Source: Berkiella_A sp963976875
GTDB lineage: Bacteria; Pseudomonadota; Gammaproteobacteria; Berkiellales; Berkiellaceae
NCBI GenBank assembly: GCA_963976875.1
Contig: CAXBML010000027.1
Span: forward strand, 1-37,322
Length of the DNA: 37,322 bases
Direction: 5' to 3'
The notes beneath the pieces were generated by a model. The model saw nothing but the letters and a program-made list of their open reading frames with translations. It was not told the origin of the DNA and did not search any database. The position numbers and the translations under genes were made by a program. This document shows, piece by piece, positions 1 through 7,938 of the stretch (the stretch's first letter is position 1; each line of letters starts with the position of its first letter).

Positions 1-193
1 CTATCTGACATAACAGCCTATAAATAAATAATCTATTCTCCGTGTTTTGTGAACGTGGCGCTTTATCTGTGGTTTTAAACTATGATTTAAGACTTTTATT
101 GTATAGATCGTACATTATTCTGGTTAATTTTATACTTTTAATGTGACATTGAGATTCAAAGTTATATTTTGACATTTTGACAGAATGTAAACA

Positions 194-267
194 GGGCTGT
201 CCCAATAAGTTAGGGCTATCCCGATAAGTTATTAGGGCTGTCCCGATAAGTTAGTCCCGATAAGTTA
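194..267. repeat. Imperfect tandem repeats, unit GGGCTGTCCCGATAAGTTA
   Basis: Three copies of a 19-bp unit lie at 194-212, 213-231 and 235-253, followed by a shortened fourth copy (GTCCCGATAAGTTA) at 254-267. Copies differ by one or two bases (CTGTCCCA, CTATCCCG, CTGTCCCG). The GGGCTGTCCC start resembles terminal inverted repeats of several insertion sequences, so these may be relics of IS ends or a MITE; no transposase is present nearby. The rest of 1-298 holds no gene I can support. The array lies just downstream of the stop of the minus-strand membrane-protein gene. Confidence 0.75.
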
Positions 268-298
268 AACAAATTATCGAGGGTGGCCTATTGTGATT

Positions 299-1255
299 TT
301 ATCCAAACCGTTTGCTGATTTTGACACCCATTAAGCTGAGCGCAAACAAAACAATACCTAGTATAATCAAAAGTACAGGCCAGCCCAATGAATCGGAAAA
401 ATATTCTGTAGTGAAATACCCCAGAAATGCAAATAACGATACAATACTGACAAAGAGCAAAGATTTGCTTTTGACAAAAGTGCTCATGTAAACAAGAAAG
501 CAAGTTGGCAGTAAAATGAAGATATCTAAATCTGTTTTTTCTAAAATACTAAATATGCCACCAAGACACATAAAACCTGCAACAAAATACCAAAAACCAG
601 TTAAATTTTTGTATTGGGTCTTTTGCACAAAATAGGTGCAACCTAGTAGCACGATACCGATGACCGATATGCTGTAAGATTCATCAAAACCTATCATATC
701 AAAAAAAGCAATTAAAACACCAACGGAGGATAGCATGGTGCAAAATAAAACAGCTGCATTTTGCTTGGATAAAAACGTGAGACTTTGTTGTAAAAGCAGG
801 ACACCAAAAACAAATAAAGTGGGCTTGTCCCACGAACCTGTATGTTCAAAATACTCATATAAGAATACATATAAACCGGATAACTCCAAAATATAAGATA
901 AAACATATAGGGGGGTTGTTATTTTTTTGAAATATGGGTTTTCATTTAATAAAACAGCAATTAAATAGAATACAAATCCAGGAACCAATAAAAAAGAGAC
1001 CCTTGAAAATGAGTTGAAATTGTCCCAATATAAAGAGATAAACGCTGCAATACCACCTAAAATAAACACGCCGCCTAAATACGAGAAAAGTTTTGCAATT
1101 AATGAACTTTGTGTATTGTCTTCAGTGCTAGGTATTTGATCATTTATGATGGCTTCAGAAATTTCGCTGGGCGTTAGCTTAAAGTTTCTTGTCAATGCTG
1201 CGATAAACTCAAGTGCTTCTTTTTTATTTCTAGGATGGTCGTTTCTATCGTTCAT
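299..1255 (-). CDS. DUF2157-like polytopic membrane protein
   Basis: A 318-aa protein with a soluble, acidic N-terminus (about 50 residues, with a short helix-turn pattern around LTPSEISEAI) followed by about nine or ten hydrophobic segments to the C-terminus. This layout, and the first membrane segment with the pattern YLGGVFILGGIAAF, match the DUF2157 family of inner-membrane proteins, whose function is unknown. I chose the ATG at 1255 because GGAG lies about 8 nt upstream; a longer reading from 1282 lacks such a site. It overlaps the end of the upstream minus-strand gene by 11 bp, so the two are probably translated together. DUF2157 proteins are often paired with a second small membrane-anchored protein, which fits the neighbour. 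Confidence 0.7.
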   Translation of the reverse strand: MNDRNDHPRNKKEALEFIAALTRNFKLTPSEISEAIINDQIPSTEDNTQSSLIAKLFSYLGGVFILGGIAAFISLYWDNFNSFSRVSFLLVPGFVFYLIAVLLNENPYFKKITTPLYVLSYILELSGLYVFLYEYFEHTGSWDKPTLFVFGVLLLQQSLTFLSKQNAAVLFCTMLSSVGVLIAFFDMIGFDESYSISVIGIVLLGCTYFVQKTQYKNLTGFWYFVAGFMCLGGIFSILEKTDLDIFILLPTCFLVYMSTFVKSKSLLFVSIVSLFAFLGYFTTEYFSDSLGWPVLLIILGIVLFALSLMGVKISKRFG

Positions 1256-1805
1256 ATTGATTCTCCGGAATAATCCACCCAAGTATCGTGAATGATTTTT
1301 TTTCTAAGTCTGGAATAGTCAGTTCAAATCGTTTCCCTTTTTTAACCAGTTCGGGTTTGTTTTGTCTGTTGTTATGAAAAAAAATAAAACCGTGGCTGCG
1401 AGCGTAGTATTGATAACGATATCCGTCAGGGGAGGTACCAGAGGTTCTAATGGACGCATTTTTAAATTCGTATATCTTTATGCGTTTTGACTTTTCTGAT
1501 TGAAGGTTAGGTTTTTGATAGTCTATTGACATTGATGTATTATTATTTACGTCATAAATGTATACTTCTGGGAATGATACTGTGCGTCGGTTTGCTTTCG
1601 GTAATAGATAAAGGCCGTTGTTCTCAATACTTAACTGAAAGGCTGAAACAGTTGCGTAGCTTCTAATCGTATAAATAAAATTATAGCTCGGCGCTGCTAG
1701 TTGGGATTGCCTTAGTTGCACTGCAAACCAAAGTATAGCAACCAGTATAAGTGGCAAGCCTATTGCTAGAGCCAGAAATAAATTTTTCGTTGATTTTCTA
1801 TGCAT
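1245..1805 (-). CDS. Single-pass membrane protein, partner of the DUF2157-like gene
   Basis: A 186-aa protein if started at the ATG at 1805 (sequence MHRKSTKN...). It has a short basic N-terminus, one strong transmembrane helix at about residues 9-28, and a soluble, probably periplasmic, domain rich in beta-type sequence with many Tyr and Phe. The position before a DUF2157-like gene recalls GDYXXLXY-type partners of that family, but I do not see a clean GDYxxLxY motif (only a loose DGYRYQYY), so I do not assign it to that family. The reading frame stays open upstream to 1928, but that extension overlaps the divergent fadH start and has no ribosome site. Its stop overlaps the next gene's start by 11 bp. 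Confidence 0.6.
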   Translation of the reverse strand: MHRKSTKNLFLALAIGLPLILVAILWFAVQLRQSQLAAPSYNFIYTIRSYATVSAFQLSIENNGLYLLPKANRRTVSFPEVYIYDVNNNTSMSIDYQKPNLQSEKSKRIKIYEFKNASIRTSGTSPDGYRYQYYARSHGFIFFHNNRQNKPELVKKGKRFELTIPDLEKKSFTILGWIIPENQYER

Positions 1806-1904
1806 TGATGCTCTGTTGGTAAGTTTTATAACAATAACAATAAGTATATGGTAGAACTTTTTCAAAGTATTAACTACTGAGTAAATATACAAGGACTGTT
1901 TTTC

Positions 1905-3923
1905 ATGAATTATCCTCAACTGTTTCAACCCCTTGAGCTTGGATTTACCCAGCTTAAAAACAGAATGATCATGGGGTCAATGCATACTGGTCTGGAAGAA
2001 GAGAAAAATGGTTTTGAGCGTTTAGCCGCTTTTTATGCCGCTCGCGCCAAAGGGGGTGTAGGTCTGATCGTGACAGGTGGTGTGTCACCTAATATTGCAG
2101 GTTGGTTAGCACCATTTGCTTTAACACTGAGTAAACAAAAACATTGTTCAGAGCATCAAATTGTCACTGAAGCCGTGCATGCAGAAAATGGGAAAATTGC
2201 ATTACAAATATTACATGCAGGCCGATACGGATATCATCCTTTATGTGTGGCACCATCAAGAATAAAGTCGCCTATTAGTTTATTTAAACCCTGGGCCTTA
2301 TCAAAAAAAGGGGTTTTAAAAACAATTAGAGATTTTGCAAACTGCGCATCACTGGCTAAAAAATCTGGTTATGATGGCGTGGAAATCATGGGTTCGGAGG
2401 GCTATTTAATCAATCAGTTTATAGCATCACATACAAATAAAAGGTCAGATCAATGGGGAGGAGATTTTCAAAATCGAATGCGTTTCCCTATTGAAATTGT
2501 GAATGCTGTACGTCAAAAAGTGGGCGATGATTTTATTATTATATTCCGTTTGTCCATGTTAGATCTTATTGAACAAGGCAGCAGTTGGGATGAAGTCGTT
2601 TTATTGGCTAAGGCGCTAGAAGAGCAGAATGTCAATATTATTAATACAGGTATAGGTTGGCATGAGGCTCGCATCCCAACCATAGCACAAGCTGTTCCCA
2701 GAGGTGGGTTTGCTTGGGTAACGGAGAGGTTAAAACCTCATGTTCAAACCCCATTAGTCGCAACAAACAGAATCAACACACCCGAAATGGCAGAGAAAAT
2801 ACTATCTTCAGGACAGTCTGATTTAATCTCTATGGCGAGACCTTTTTTAGCTGATCCTGAATTTGCAAATAAAGCCAAAGCGCAAAAACCTGAAGAAATT
2901 AATATCTGCATTGCCTGTAATCAGTCTTGCTTAGATCATGTATTTCAGAAAAAATTGGCTTCTTGTCTAGTGAACCCGGTAGCCTGTCGAGAGACAGAGC
3001 TCATATTTAAAACCACATCGAGACAGAAAAAAATAGCTGTCATTGGAGCAGGCCCAGGGGGATTAGCTTTCTCTGCTTTTGCGGCAGAAAAGGGGCATAA
3101 TGTCACTTTATATGATAAAGCCAATGAAGTGGGTGGTCAATTTAATATTGCGAAGCAAATTCCAGGGAAAAGTGAATTTGGTGACAGCATTCAATACTTT
3201 AAAAATAGGCTGAGTTTATCCAATGTAACAGTCAGACTTAATCACGATGTGACGAGCGAATATTTATATAGTGCGGGGTATGATATTGTCGTATTGGCAA
3301 CGGGCATCAAACCGAGGATTCCTAATATCAAGGGTGTGGATCATGCAAAAGTCATTACCTATATAGAAGCGATAAAACAAATTAAGCCTATAGGACATAA
3401 CGTTGCAATAATTGGTGCTGGTGGTATTGGATTTGATGTGGCAGAGTTTGTACTAGCTCTAGAAGAAACACACCATGAAGTCAATCATCCATTTTATAAA
3501 GAGTGGGGAATTGATATGCATTATCAAAATAGAGGCGGAATTATAAAGCCCGAAAAAGACCAGCCAAGTAAAAAACTCTATTTATGCCAACGCAAAGAGA
3601 CCAAATTAGGTAAAAACTTAGGAAAAACAACGGGCTGGATTCATAGAACTCATCTGAAGCGTAATGAAGTTGAGATGCTAGCAGGGGTAAAATATAATTT
3701 GATAGATGATAAAGGTCTTTGGATAACACAAAATGAAAAGCAAAGGTGTTTAGAAGTTGATACAATTATTTTGTGCGCGGGGCAACAGTCACTGAATGAC
3801 TTATACCAGCCATTAATTGATAAGCAGATGGACGTGCATCTGATTGGTGGCGCAGAACTAGCGGTTGAGCTAGATGCAGCACGCGCAATCAAACAGGGAG
3901 CTGAGTTGGCAGCGATTTTATAA
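1905..3923 (+). CDS. fadH: 2,4-dienoyl-CoA reductase (NADPH), FadH type
   Basis: Reduces 2,4-dienoyl-CoA during beta-oxidation of unsaturated fatty acids, using NADPH, FAD, FMN and a 4Fe-4S cluster. The 672-aa length equals that of E. coli FadH as I recall it, and the N-terminus (LKNRMIMGSMHTGLEE) is nearly the same. The N-terminal half is an old-yellow-enzyme TIM barrel; Y167 in GSEGYLIN and H253 in GIGWHEARIP correspond to the E. coli catalytic Tyr and His. Cluster ligands are C335, C338, C342 and C354 (CX2CX3CX11C). A dinucleotide-binding site follows at about 379-386 (VIGAGPGG), and a second one (IIGAGGIG) further on. The ATG at 1905 has AAGGA about 9 nt upstream. It is followed after 17 bp by a small peptide gene. 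Confidence 0.95.
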   Translation: MNYPQLFQPLELGFTQLKNRMIMGSMHTGLEEEKNGFERLAAFYAARAKGGVGLIVTGGVSPNIAGWLAPFALTLSKQKHCSEHQIVTEAVHAENGKIALQILHAGRYGYHPLCVAPSRIKSPISLFKPWALSKKGVLKTIRDFANCASLAKKSGYDGVEIMGSEGYLINQFIASHTNKRSDQWGGDFQNRMRFPIEIVNAVRQKVGDDFIIIFRLSMLDLIEQGSSWDEVVLLAKALEEQNVNIINTGIGWHEARIPTIAQAVPRGGFAWVTERLKPHVQTPLVATNRINTPEMAEKILSSGQSDLISMARPFLADPEFANKAKAQKPEEINICIACNQSCLDHVFQKKLASCLVNPVACRETELIFKTTSRQKKIAVIGAGPGGLAFSAFAAEKGHNVTLYDKANEVGGQFNIAKQIPGKSEFGDSIQYFKNRLSLSNVTVRLNHDVTSEYLYSAGYDIVVLATGIKPRIPNIKGVDHAKVITYIEAIKQIKPIGHNVAIIGAGGIGFDVAEFVLALEETHHEVNHPFYKEWGIDMHYQNRGGIIKPEKDQPSKKLYLCQRKETKLGKNLGKTTGWIHRTHLKRNEVEMLAGVKYNLIDDKGLWITQNEKQRCLEVDTIILCAGQQSLNDLYQPLIDKQMDVHLIGGAELAVELDAARAIKQGAELAAIL

Positions 3924-3940
3924 AAAGCAATGAGGAATAT

Positions 3941-4225
3941 ATGGATATATTAAATAATCTAGAAACCACTCAAGTATCTGGTGGTTTTATCTTTGGCCCA
4001 GCCATGATTAATGGCATTAATTCTCACATTGTCATGCTTGAAGATGGTGAAGATTTTTATTATTATAATTTTAATAAGAATTCAGGTGTCTACTTTAAAA
4101 ATGATGGTAGTGTTTGGGGCCCAAACGGTCCTATGGCAGATAATGCTTTATTCAGAAGCTTTATTAACCAGCAGGGCTATCAATCTTTTTTTATATTTGA
4201 GGGCTTTTTTGATAGTGTTATTTAA
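3941..4225 (+). CDS. Small protein with double-glycine leader (bacteriocin/microcin-like precursor candidate)
   Basis: A 94-aa protein whose first 15 residues, MDILNNLETTQVSGG, fit the double-glycine leader pattern (L at -12, L-E around -9/-8, V-S-G-G at the end) used by peptides exported and cleaved by C39-peptidase ABC transporters. The remaining 79 residues are rich in Gly, Asn and aromatic residues, have no cysteine, and end in an aromatic-rich segment. RBS AGGA lies just upstream of the ATG, and the start is 17 bp after fadH, so it may share the fadH transcript. No C39 transporter or clear immunity gene is in the window. An overlapping plus-strand frame at 4011-4235 is a shadow. The leader is seen directly; the export role is inferred from known families. 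Confidence 0.6.
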   Translation: MDILNNLETTQVSGGFIFGPAMINGINSHIVMLEDGEDFYYYNFNKNSGVYFKNDGSVWGPNGPMADNALFRSFINQQGYQSFFIFEGFFDSVI

Positions 4226-4237
4226 TGTCATATGACA
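4226..4237. repeat. 12-bp perfect palindrome TGTCATATGACA
   Basis: A perfect palindrome sits immediately after the stop of the double-glycine peptide gene and 3 bp before the end of gshB, in the very short gap of a convergent pair. It has no loop and no T-run, so it is a poor terminator; it could be a protein-binding site or chance. Confidence 0.4.
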
Positions 4238-4240
4238 ATT

Positions 4241-5182
4241 TTAATGTTTTAGACCATCAAAAAAGACTGATGCAATGTTTGTCTTGAATATGGCATCTAT
4301 CTCACGTAAACAGGTTGGACTTGTGATGTTTATTTCTGTCAAATATTGACCAATCACATCTATTCCTGCAAAGTAAATTCCTTTTTCCAATAATTTTGGC
4401 CCTACTTGCTCGCAAATCCATTGTTCTCTATCTGTCAACTTAAGCCCTTTTGCTGTACCACCTGCAGCTAAGTTACCTCTGATAGATCCTTGTTTGGGGA
4501 TTCTGGCTAAAGCATAGGGGAAAGCCTCCCCATTCAGTATGAGTATTCTTTTGTCTCCCTTTGAGATCTCTGGAATGAATTCTTGAATAATAATGGGGGT
4601 TGTATGGTGCTTTGTTAATGTTTCAATAATTACTTCTGAGTTTGGGTCGGAGGCAGACGCTATAAAAATATTCTTACCACCCATTCCATCCAATGGCTTC
4701 AAAACAGATTTTTCATACTGGCTTATAAATGATGTGATAATATTTGGGTCAGAACTAATTGTAGTTGCTGGGATACATTCAGGAAAATGTGTTATAAATA
4801 CTTTTTCATTATTATCTCGCAAACCCTGAGGATTGTTAATTATCAAAGCGCCTTGACGACTAGCATGTTCCAGCAGATATGTCGCATAAATATAATTCAT
4901 ATCAAAAGGGGGATCTTTTCGCATCATAATAATATCGAATTTATTTAATTGAATTTGTTGCTTCTCGTTTTTCGCATGAATGGCTTCTACAGGCGTGGTA
5001 GTGACATTAATTTTACTTCCAACACAGAAAACGTCATTTTTTTGATAAAAAAGTTGAGAGGACAAGCAATAATATAACTCAAATTGACGTACCTGGGCTT
5101 CTAGCATAAAGGCAAAGCTTGTATCTTTAGAAAGTTTTAGTTCTGAGATAGGATCGATGATAAATAATATTTTAGGCCTCAT
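4241..5182 (-). CDS. gshB: Glutathione synthase
   Basis: Joins glycine to gamma-glutamylcysteine using ATP, the second step of glutathione synthesis, in the cytoplasm. The 313-aa length matches E. coli GshB (about 316). Diagnostic stretches are the early RKDPPFDMNYIYAT, the ATP-grasp glycine loop KPLDGMGGKNIF, then GDKRILILNGE, ARIPKQGSIRGNLAAGG and the C-terminal TEINITSPTCLREI, all of which read like the E. coli enzyme. I start at the ATG at 5182, which has AGGAG (5192-5196) 9 nt upstream; a TTG directly before it at 5185 is possible. The start overlaps the end of gshA, so the two are one operon with coupled translation. Confidence 0.95.
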   Translation of the reverse strand: MRPKILFIIDPISELKLSKDTSFAFMLEAQVRQFELYYCLSSQLFYQKNDVFCVGSKINVTTTPVEAIHAKNEKQQIQLNKFDIIMMRKDPPFDMNYIYATYLLEHASRQGALIINNPQGLRDNNEKVFITHFPECIPATTISSDPNIITSFISQYEKSVLKPLDGMGGKNIFIASASDPNSEVIIETLTKHHTTPIIIQEFIPEISKGDKRILILNGEAFPYALARIPKQGSIRGNLAAGGTAKGLKLTDREQWICEQVGPKLLEKGIYFAGIDVIGQYLTEINITSPTCLREIDAIFKTNIASVFFDGLKH

Positions 5183-6470
5183 CAATATTTTCTCCTAGTG
5201 CCGTACTTTCATGACAGGTTGCCAATAGTGCCAATCTTGCAATAATACTATAGACATAAAATTTATCATGCCAGTCATGCTCTTGATTTCTATCATTAGG
5301 AAGATTGCAGCAGTCTTCAAATGTTAGAGGTTGAAACTCCATCCCTGGCGTATTTAAAACTTCAGAGGATGTTTTTTGTGCGTGAAACCGATAAAACCCA
5401 CCAATGACTTGATTGCCAATCATATAAACGACAGGTTCTGCTGACGCAGTATGATTGATGCTTTCTTTAGTATAGACACCTTCCTGGATCAGAACTTGAT
5501 TCACGACTTGTCTACCCTTGGATTGAGACATTTTTTTACGTTGCTTTCGATTGAATTGTTTTATTTCTTCTGGATTGTTGATAGCAATGACAGCCATACC
5601 ATATGTCCCTTGGCTTGACTTTATAACCAAAAAGGGTTTTTCATTGATATTATGTTCTTGATATTTTTTTTGTATGTTTTCGAATACGTTAGTGGCTTTG
5701 TCTATTAATAATGATTCGTTTTCTCTCGTCATGAAATCAACATTATGACAACTCTCAAAGTAAGGCATAATTAGCCACGGATCAAAGCTAAAGTGGCTTG
5801 CAAATTTTTGGGCAATCTCCTCATAATGTTGCGCGTGCAAATCTTTGGTTCGATGTGTCCAGCCAAGATGAATGCTAGGCATAATAGGTTGACGAATATT
5901 TTTTAGAATATTGGGTATGCCGTCAGATAAATCATTATTGAGAAGTAGCATGCAAGGATCAAAATTATTTATCTTCAGCCTGCGATTGTCTGTGAATGTT
6001 GGATGAAGCGTTAGCAGGCCTAATGAAGTTTCTACTTCTAAGGGTTTTTCTATTTCTAGTAACGATCCTACTTGGACATCAAACTCAGCAAGCATGAGAA
6101 TATTTTTTAAAACCGCGAGACTTTCAAAATAGCCTGGATTTCGTGTGTGATTTTCTGGGACGATTAATATGCGTTTACAATTTTGGTGAAACTGTTTCAA
6201 TGCGTGTTTAAATGCACCTGCCGCAGTGAGATAAAGTTCAGGACTTAAGTTATTAAACCCTGCTGGAAAAATATTTGTATCAATAGGAGATAGTTTATAT
6301 TGTGCATTTCTAATATCAACAGAAGTTGTTAATAAAATGGATTGGTTCATAAACTCATGTTTGAACCATGATTCTATTTCGGCACGATGATAAATAAGTT
6401 TTGCTTCTAGAATACTGGGTGTCCCGATATTAAGGGTTTTTAAATGCGGGACTGTATTTGTATATTCCAT
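5172..6470 (-). CDS. gshA: Glutamate-cysteine ligase, Acidithiobacillus-type GshA
   Basis: Expected to make gamma-glutamylcysteine from glutamate and cysteine with ATP, the first step of glutathione synthesis. The 432-aa sequence is unlike E. coli GshA and reads as the separate proteobacterial family first described in Acidithiobacillus ferrooxidans: conserved-looking parts include SPIDTNIFPAGFNN, ILIVPENHTRNPGY, FLVIKSSQGTYGMAV and the C-terminal HDKFYVYSIIARLALLA. The direct overlap with gshB supports the assignment. The start is uncertain: ATG at 6470 gives the length I expect for the family, while an ATG at 6518 adds 16 residues with no visible ribosome site; neither has a strong Shine-Dalgarno. 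Its 5' end faces the second double-glycine peptide gene. Confidence 0.88.
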   Translation of the reverse strand: MEYTNTVPHLKTLNIGTPSILEAKLIYHRAEIESWFKHEFMNQSILLTTSVDIRNAQYKLSPIDTNIFPAGFNNLSPELYLTAAGAFKHALKQFHQNCKRILIVPENHTRNPGYFESLAVLKNILMLAEFDVQVGSLLEIEKPLEVETSLGLLTLHPTFTDNRRLKINNFDPCMLLLNNDLSDGIPNILKNIRQPIMPSIHLGWTHRTKDLHAQHYEEIAQKFASHFSFDPWLIMPYFESCHNVDFMTRENESLLIDKATNVFENIQKKYQEHNINEKPFLVIKSSQGTYGMAVIAINNPEEIKQFNRKQRKKMSQSKGRQVVNQVLIQEGVYTKESINHTASAEPVVYMIGNQVIGGFYRFHAQKTSSEVLNTPGMEFQPLTFEDCCNLPNDRNQEHDWHDKFYVYSIIARLALLATCHESTALGENIDEA

Positions 6471-6620
6471 ATGACTAACACCGTTTAGAGTTTTCTTAAA
6501 CCTACCACGTATTAACATAGTACTACAAACAGCGGTATGTAAGTAGATAACTTAAAAGCTTGCATTTCACTAAGTTTCGTTTCAAAATATTAACCAATCA
6601 TGAAAGTAGTAAATTTAATA

Positions 6621-6626
6621 AAGAGG
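6621..6626 (+). promoter_or_regulatory. Ribosome binding site that sets the GTG start at 6632
   Basis: AAGAGG lies 5 nt before GTG 6632. Starting here gives a precursor that begins MICLSESEAKLVSGG, a standard-length leader, whereas the ATG at 6560 in the same frame would add 24 residues of no leader-like character. Confidence 0.6.
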
Positions 6627-6631
6627 TTTAT

Positions 6632-6877
6632 GTGATTTGTCTAAGTGAAAGTGAGGCTAAACTTGTCTCTGGTGGTACAAGCACCTATGAAGTAATGGCC
6701 GCATCAGCTATTGTCGGTATTTTCTTGGGTGTGATAAAGAGTGACCCTACATGGTGGGGACTTAGCATGATAACAGGCCTCATGATTTCTGGCGCCCTAA
6801 TAGTCGATGACCATATGGGGTTTCAACCTAAAATGGTAAGGTCAGATACGACAGAATTACTTGATGTCTTTAAATAA
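6632..6877 (+). CDS. Small hydrophobic protein with double-glycine leader (bacteriocin/microcin-like precursor candidate)
   Basis: An 81-aa protein from GTG 6632. Residues 1-15, MICLSESEAKLVSGG, match the LSxxE...VSGG double-glycine leader consensus, and the leader has the same length and the same VSGG end as the peptide at 3941. The 66-residue remainder holds two hydrophobic stretches (about residues 22-34 and 43-57) separated by SDPTWWG, then a polar tail with no cysteine. This is the layout of a membrane-active class II bacteriocin or microcin, but small secreted host-directed peptides could look the same. The 284-aa gene begins 12 bp downstream and is probably co-transcribed. No C39 transporter is visible. 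An upstream ATG at 6560 is in frame and cannot be excluded. Confidence 0.6.
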   Translation: MICLSESEAKLVSGGTSTYEVMAASAIVGIFLGVIKSDPTWWGLSMITGLMISGALIVDDHMGFQPKMVRSDTTELLDVFK

Positions 6878-6889
6878 GTAGGTCTAAAA

Positions 6890-7744
6890 ATGAAGAAAGG
6901 TATAACTCAAAATTCAAGTATTCATGATTTTAATATAACTTGGGAGAAAAAGCGTTCTGAATTTGTGTTGGCACATCCTCAAATCTTTCCAAGAAAAAAT
7001 TACTATTATTTTAATAGCAATTGTTTTTCTGAATTTTACCGATTGCTTTCACCCATTCAACGACAAGAATTTAATGCCACTTATTTTCAATATTTCAATG
7101 AAGAAGAGCAGAACATAATTTTTCAAATTCGCGGGGGTAAAGATCACCTTGCTTTATTTGAAAAATTTCAATCTCTAGAACATGGGCAATATGAGGCATT
7201 AAAAGAGAATTTTTCTTTTTGCTTCCTCAATGATATTTTTTTTGTAGGCACATTTCTAACCTGGCGTAACTATGCTCACCCGAATGATAAAGATAGGTGG
7301 ATGCCCTATTTTCCGATAGATATACAAATTCAAACATTTCATGCTAACCCATCTATTATGATCTCAGGCTTGTTTGATTATTATATAAAACTAGACTCAA
7401 CCCAAGAACAAGAGCAGTTCTTTAAAAAAGTATTTGCATTTTGCTTTAACGGGGATGAGTTTAATCAGCAAACATTTGATAGATTTACAGCTAGAATTGC
7501 GCATCCGGTTGAAAAATTTCGCTGGCGTGATCTTTGTCCTAAAATGATGAAAAAGGAAGTGGAGCAAACAGTAATTCCGCCGCCACCTGGTTTTAAAGGC
7601 TTTATACCAAGGTTTGAAGCGCTATCAATCGGCGGCATGCCTAATCCGTGGACAAATTGTTTGGTTCAAGATTCCGGTAATCCAGATGAAGAAAAGCAAA
7701 AACCCGCTGCCCGTAAATATAATAATGGTCAACAAGGTTGGTAG
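6890..7744 (+). CDS. Unrecognised 284-aa protein downstream of the double-glycine peptide
   Basis: I do not recognise this protein. It is soluble, rich in Phe, Tyr and Gln, and has no signal peptide or membrane segment. Aromatic motifs include PRKNYYYFNSNCFSEFYRLL near the N-terminus, a central RWMPYFPIDIQIQTFHANP, and a proline run VIPPPPGFKGF near residue 228 followed by a polar, probably flexible tail. It follows the hydrophobic double-glycine peptide by 12 bp, so it could be an immunity or accessory protein, or an unrelated effector; nothing in the sequence decides this. The ATG at 6890 has only a weak TAGGT site. The 194 bp after it (7745-7938) contain no gene. Confidence 0.65.
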   Translation: MKKGITQNSSIHDFNITWEKKRSEFVLAHPQIFPRKNYYYFNSNCFSEFYRLLSPIQRQEFNATYFQYFNEEEQNIIFQIRGGKDHLALFEKFQSLEHGQYEALKENFSFCFLNDIFFVGTFLTWRNYAHPNDKDRWMPYFPIDIQIQTFHANPSIMISGLFDYYIKLDSTQEQEQFFKKVFAFCFNGDEFNQQTFDRFTARIAHPVEKFRWRDLCPKMMKKEVEQTVIPPPPGFKGFIPRFEALSIGGMPNPWTNCLVQDSGNPDEEKQKPAARKYNNGQQGW

Positions 7745-7938
7745 CTCTATCGTAATGATTTTATAATAAATTTATAGCTGCTGGCTTTTTACAGTTTAGT
7801 GGCTTTGTATTCTATACTATTCCTCGACTTTATTACTCCAATTTTCGTGGTATTACACCCATGGTAAGTCAATATAAATAGAACTTTCCACCTGTTATTT
7901 ACTCTAATTCTTAAAGAGTTAATAAAATAGGTTTATTC

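Noticed and set aside
1245..1805. Assigning the small membrane protein to the GDYXXLXY family
   Set aside because: The partner position fits, but the signature motif is not clearly present.
4011..4235. Overlapping 74-aa frame inside the first double-glycine peptide gene
   Set aside because: It has no ribosome site and overlaps a well-supported gene that has a leader peptide; most likely a shadow frame.
6560..6631. Longer reading of the second double-glycine peptide from ATG 6560
   Set aside because: The extra 24 residues carry no leader features and the ATG lacks a ribosome site, while GTG 6632 has AAGAGG at good distance. Kept only as an alternative.
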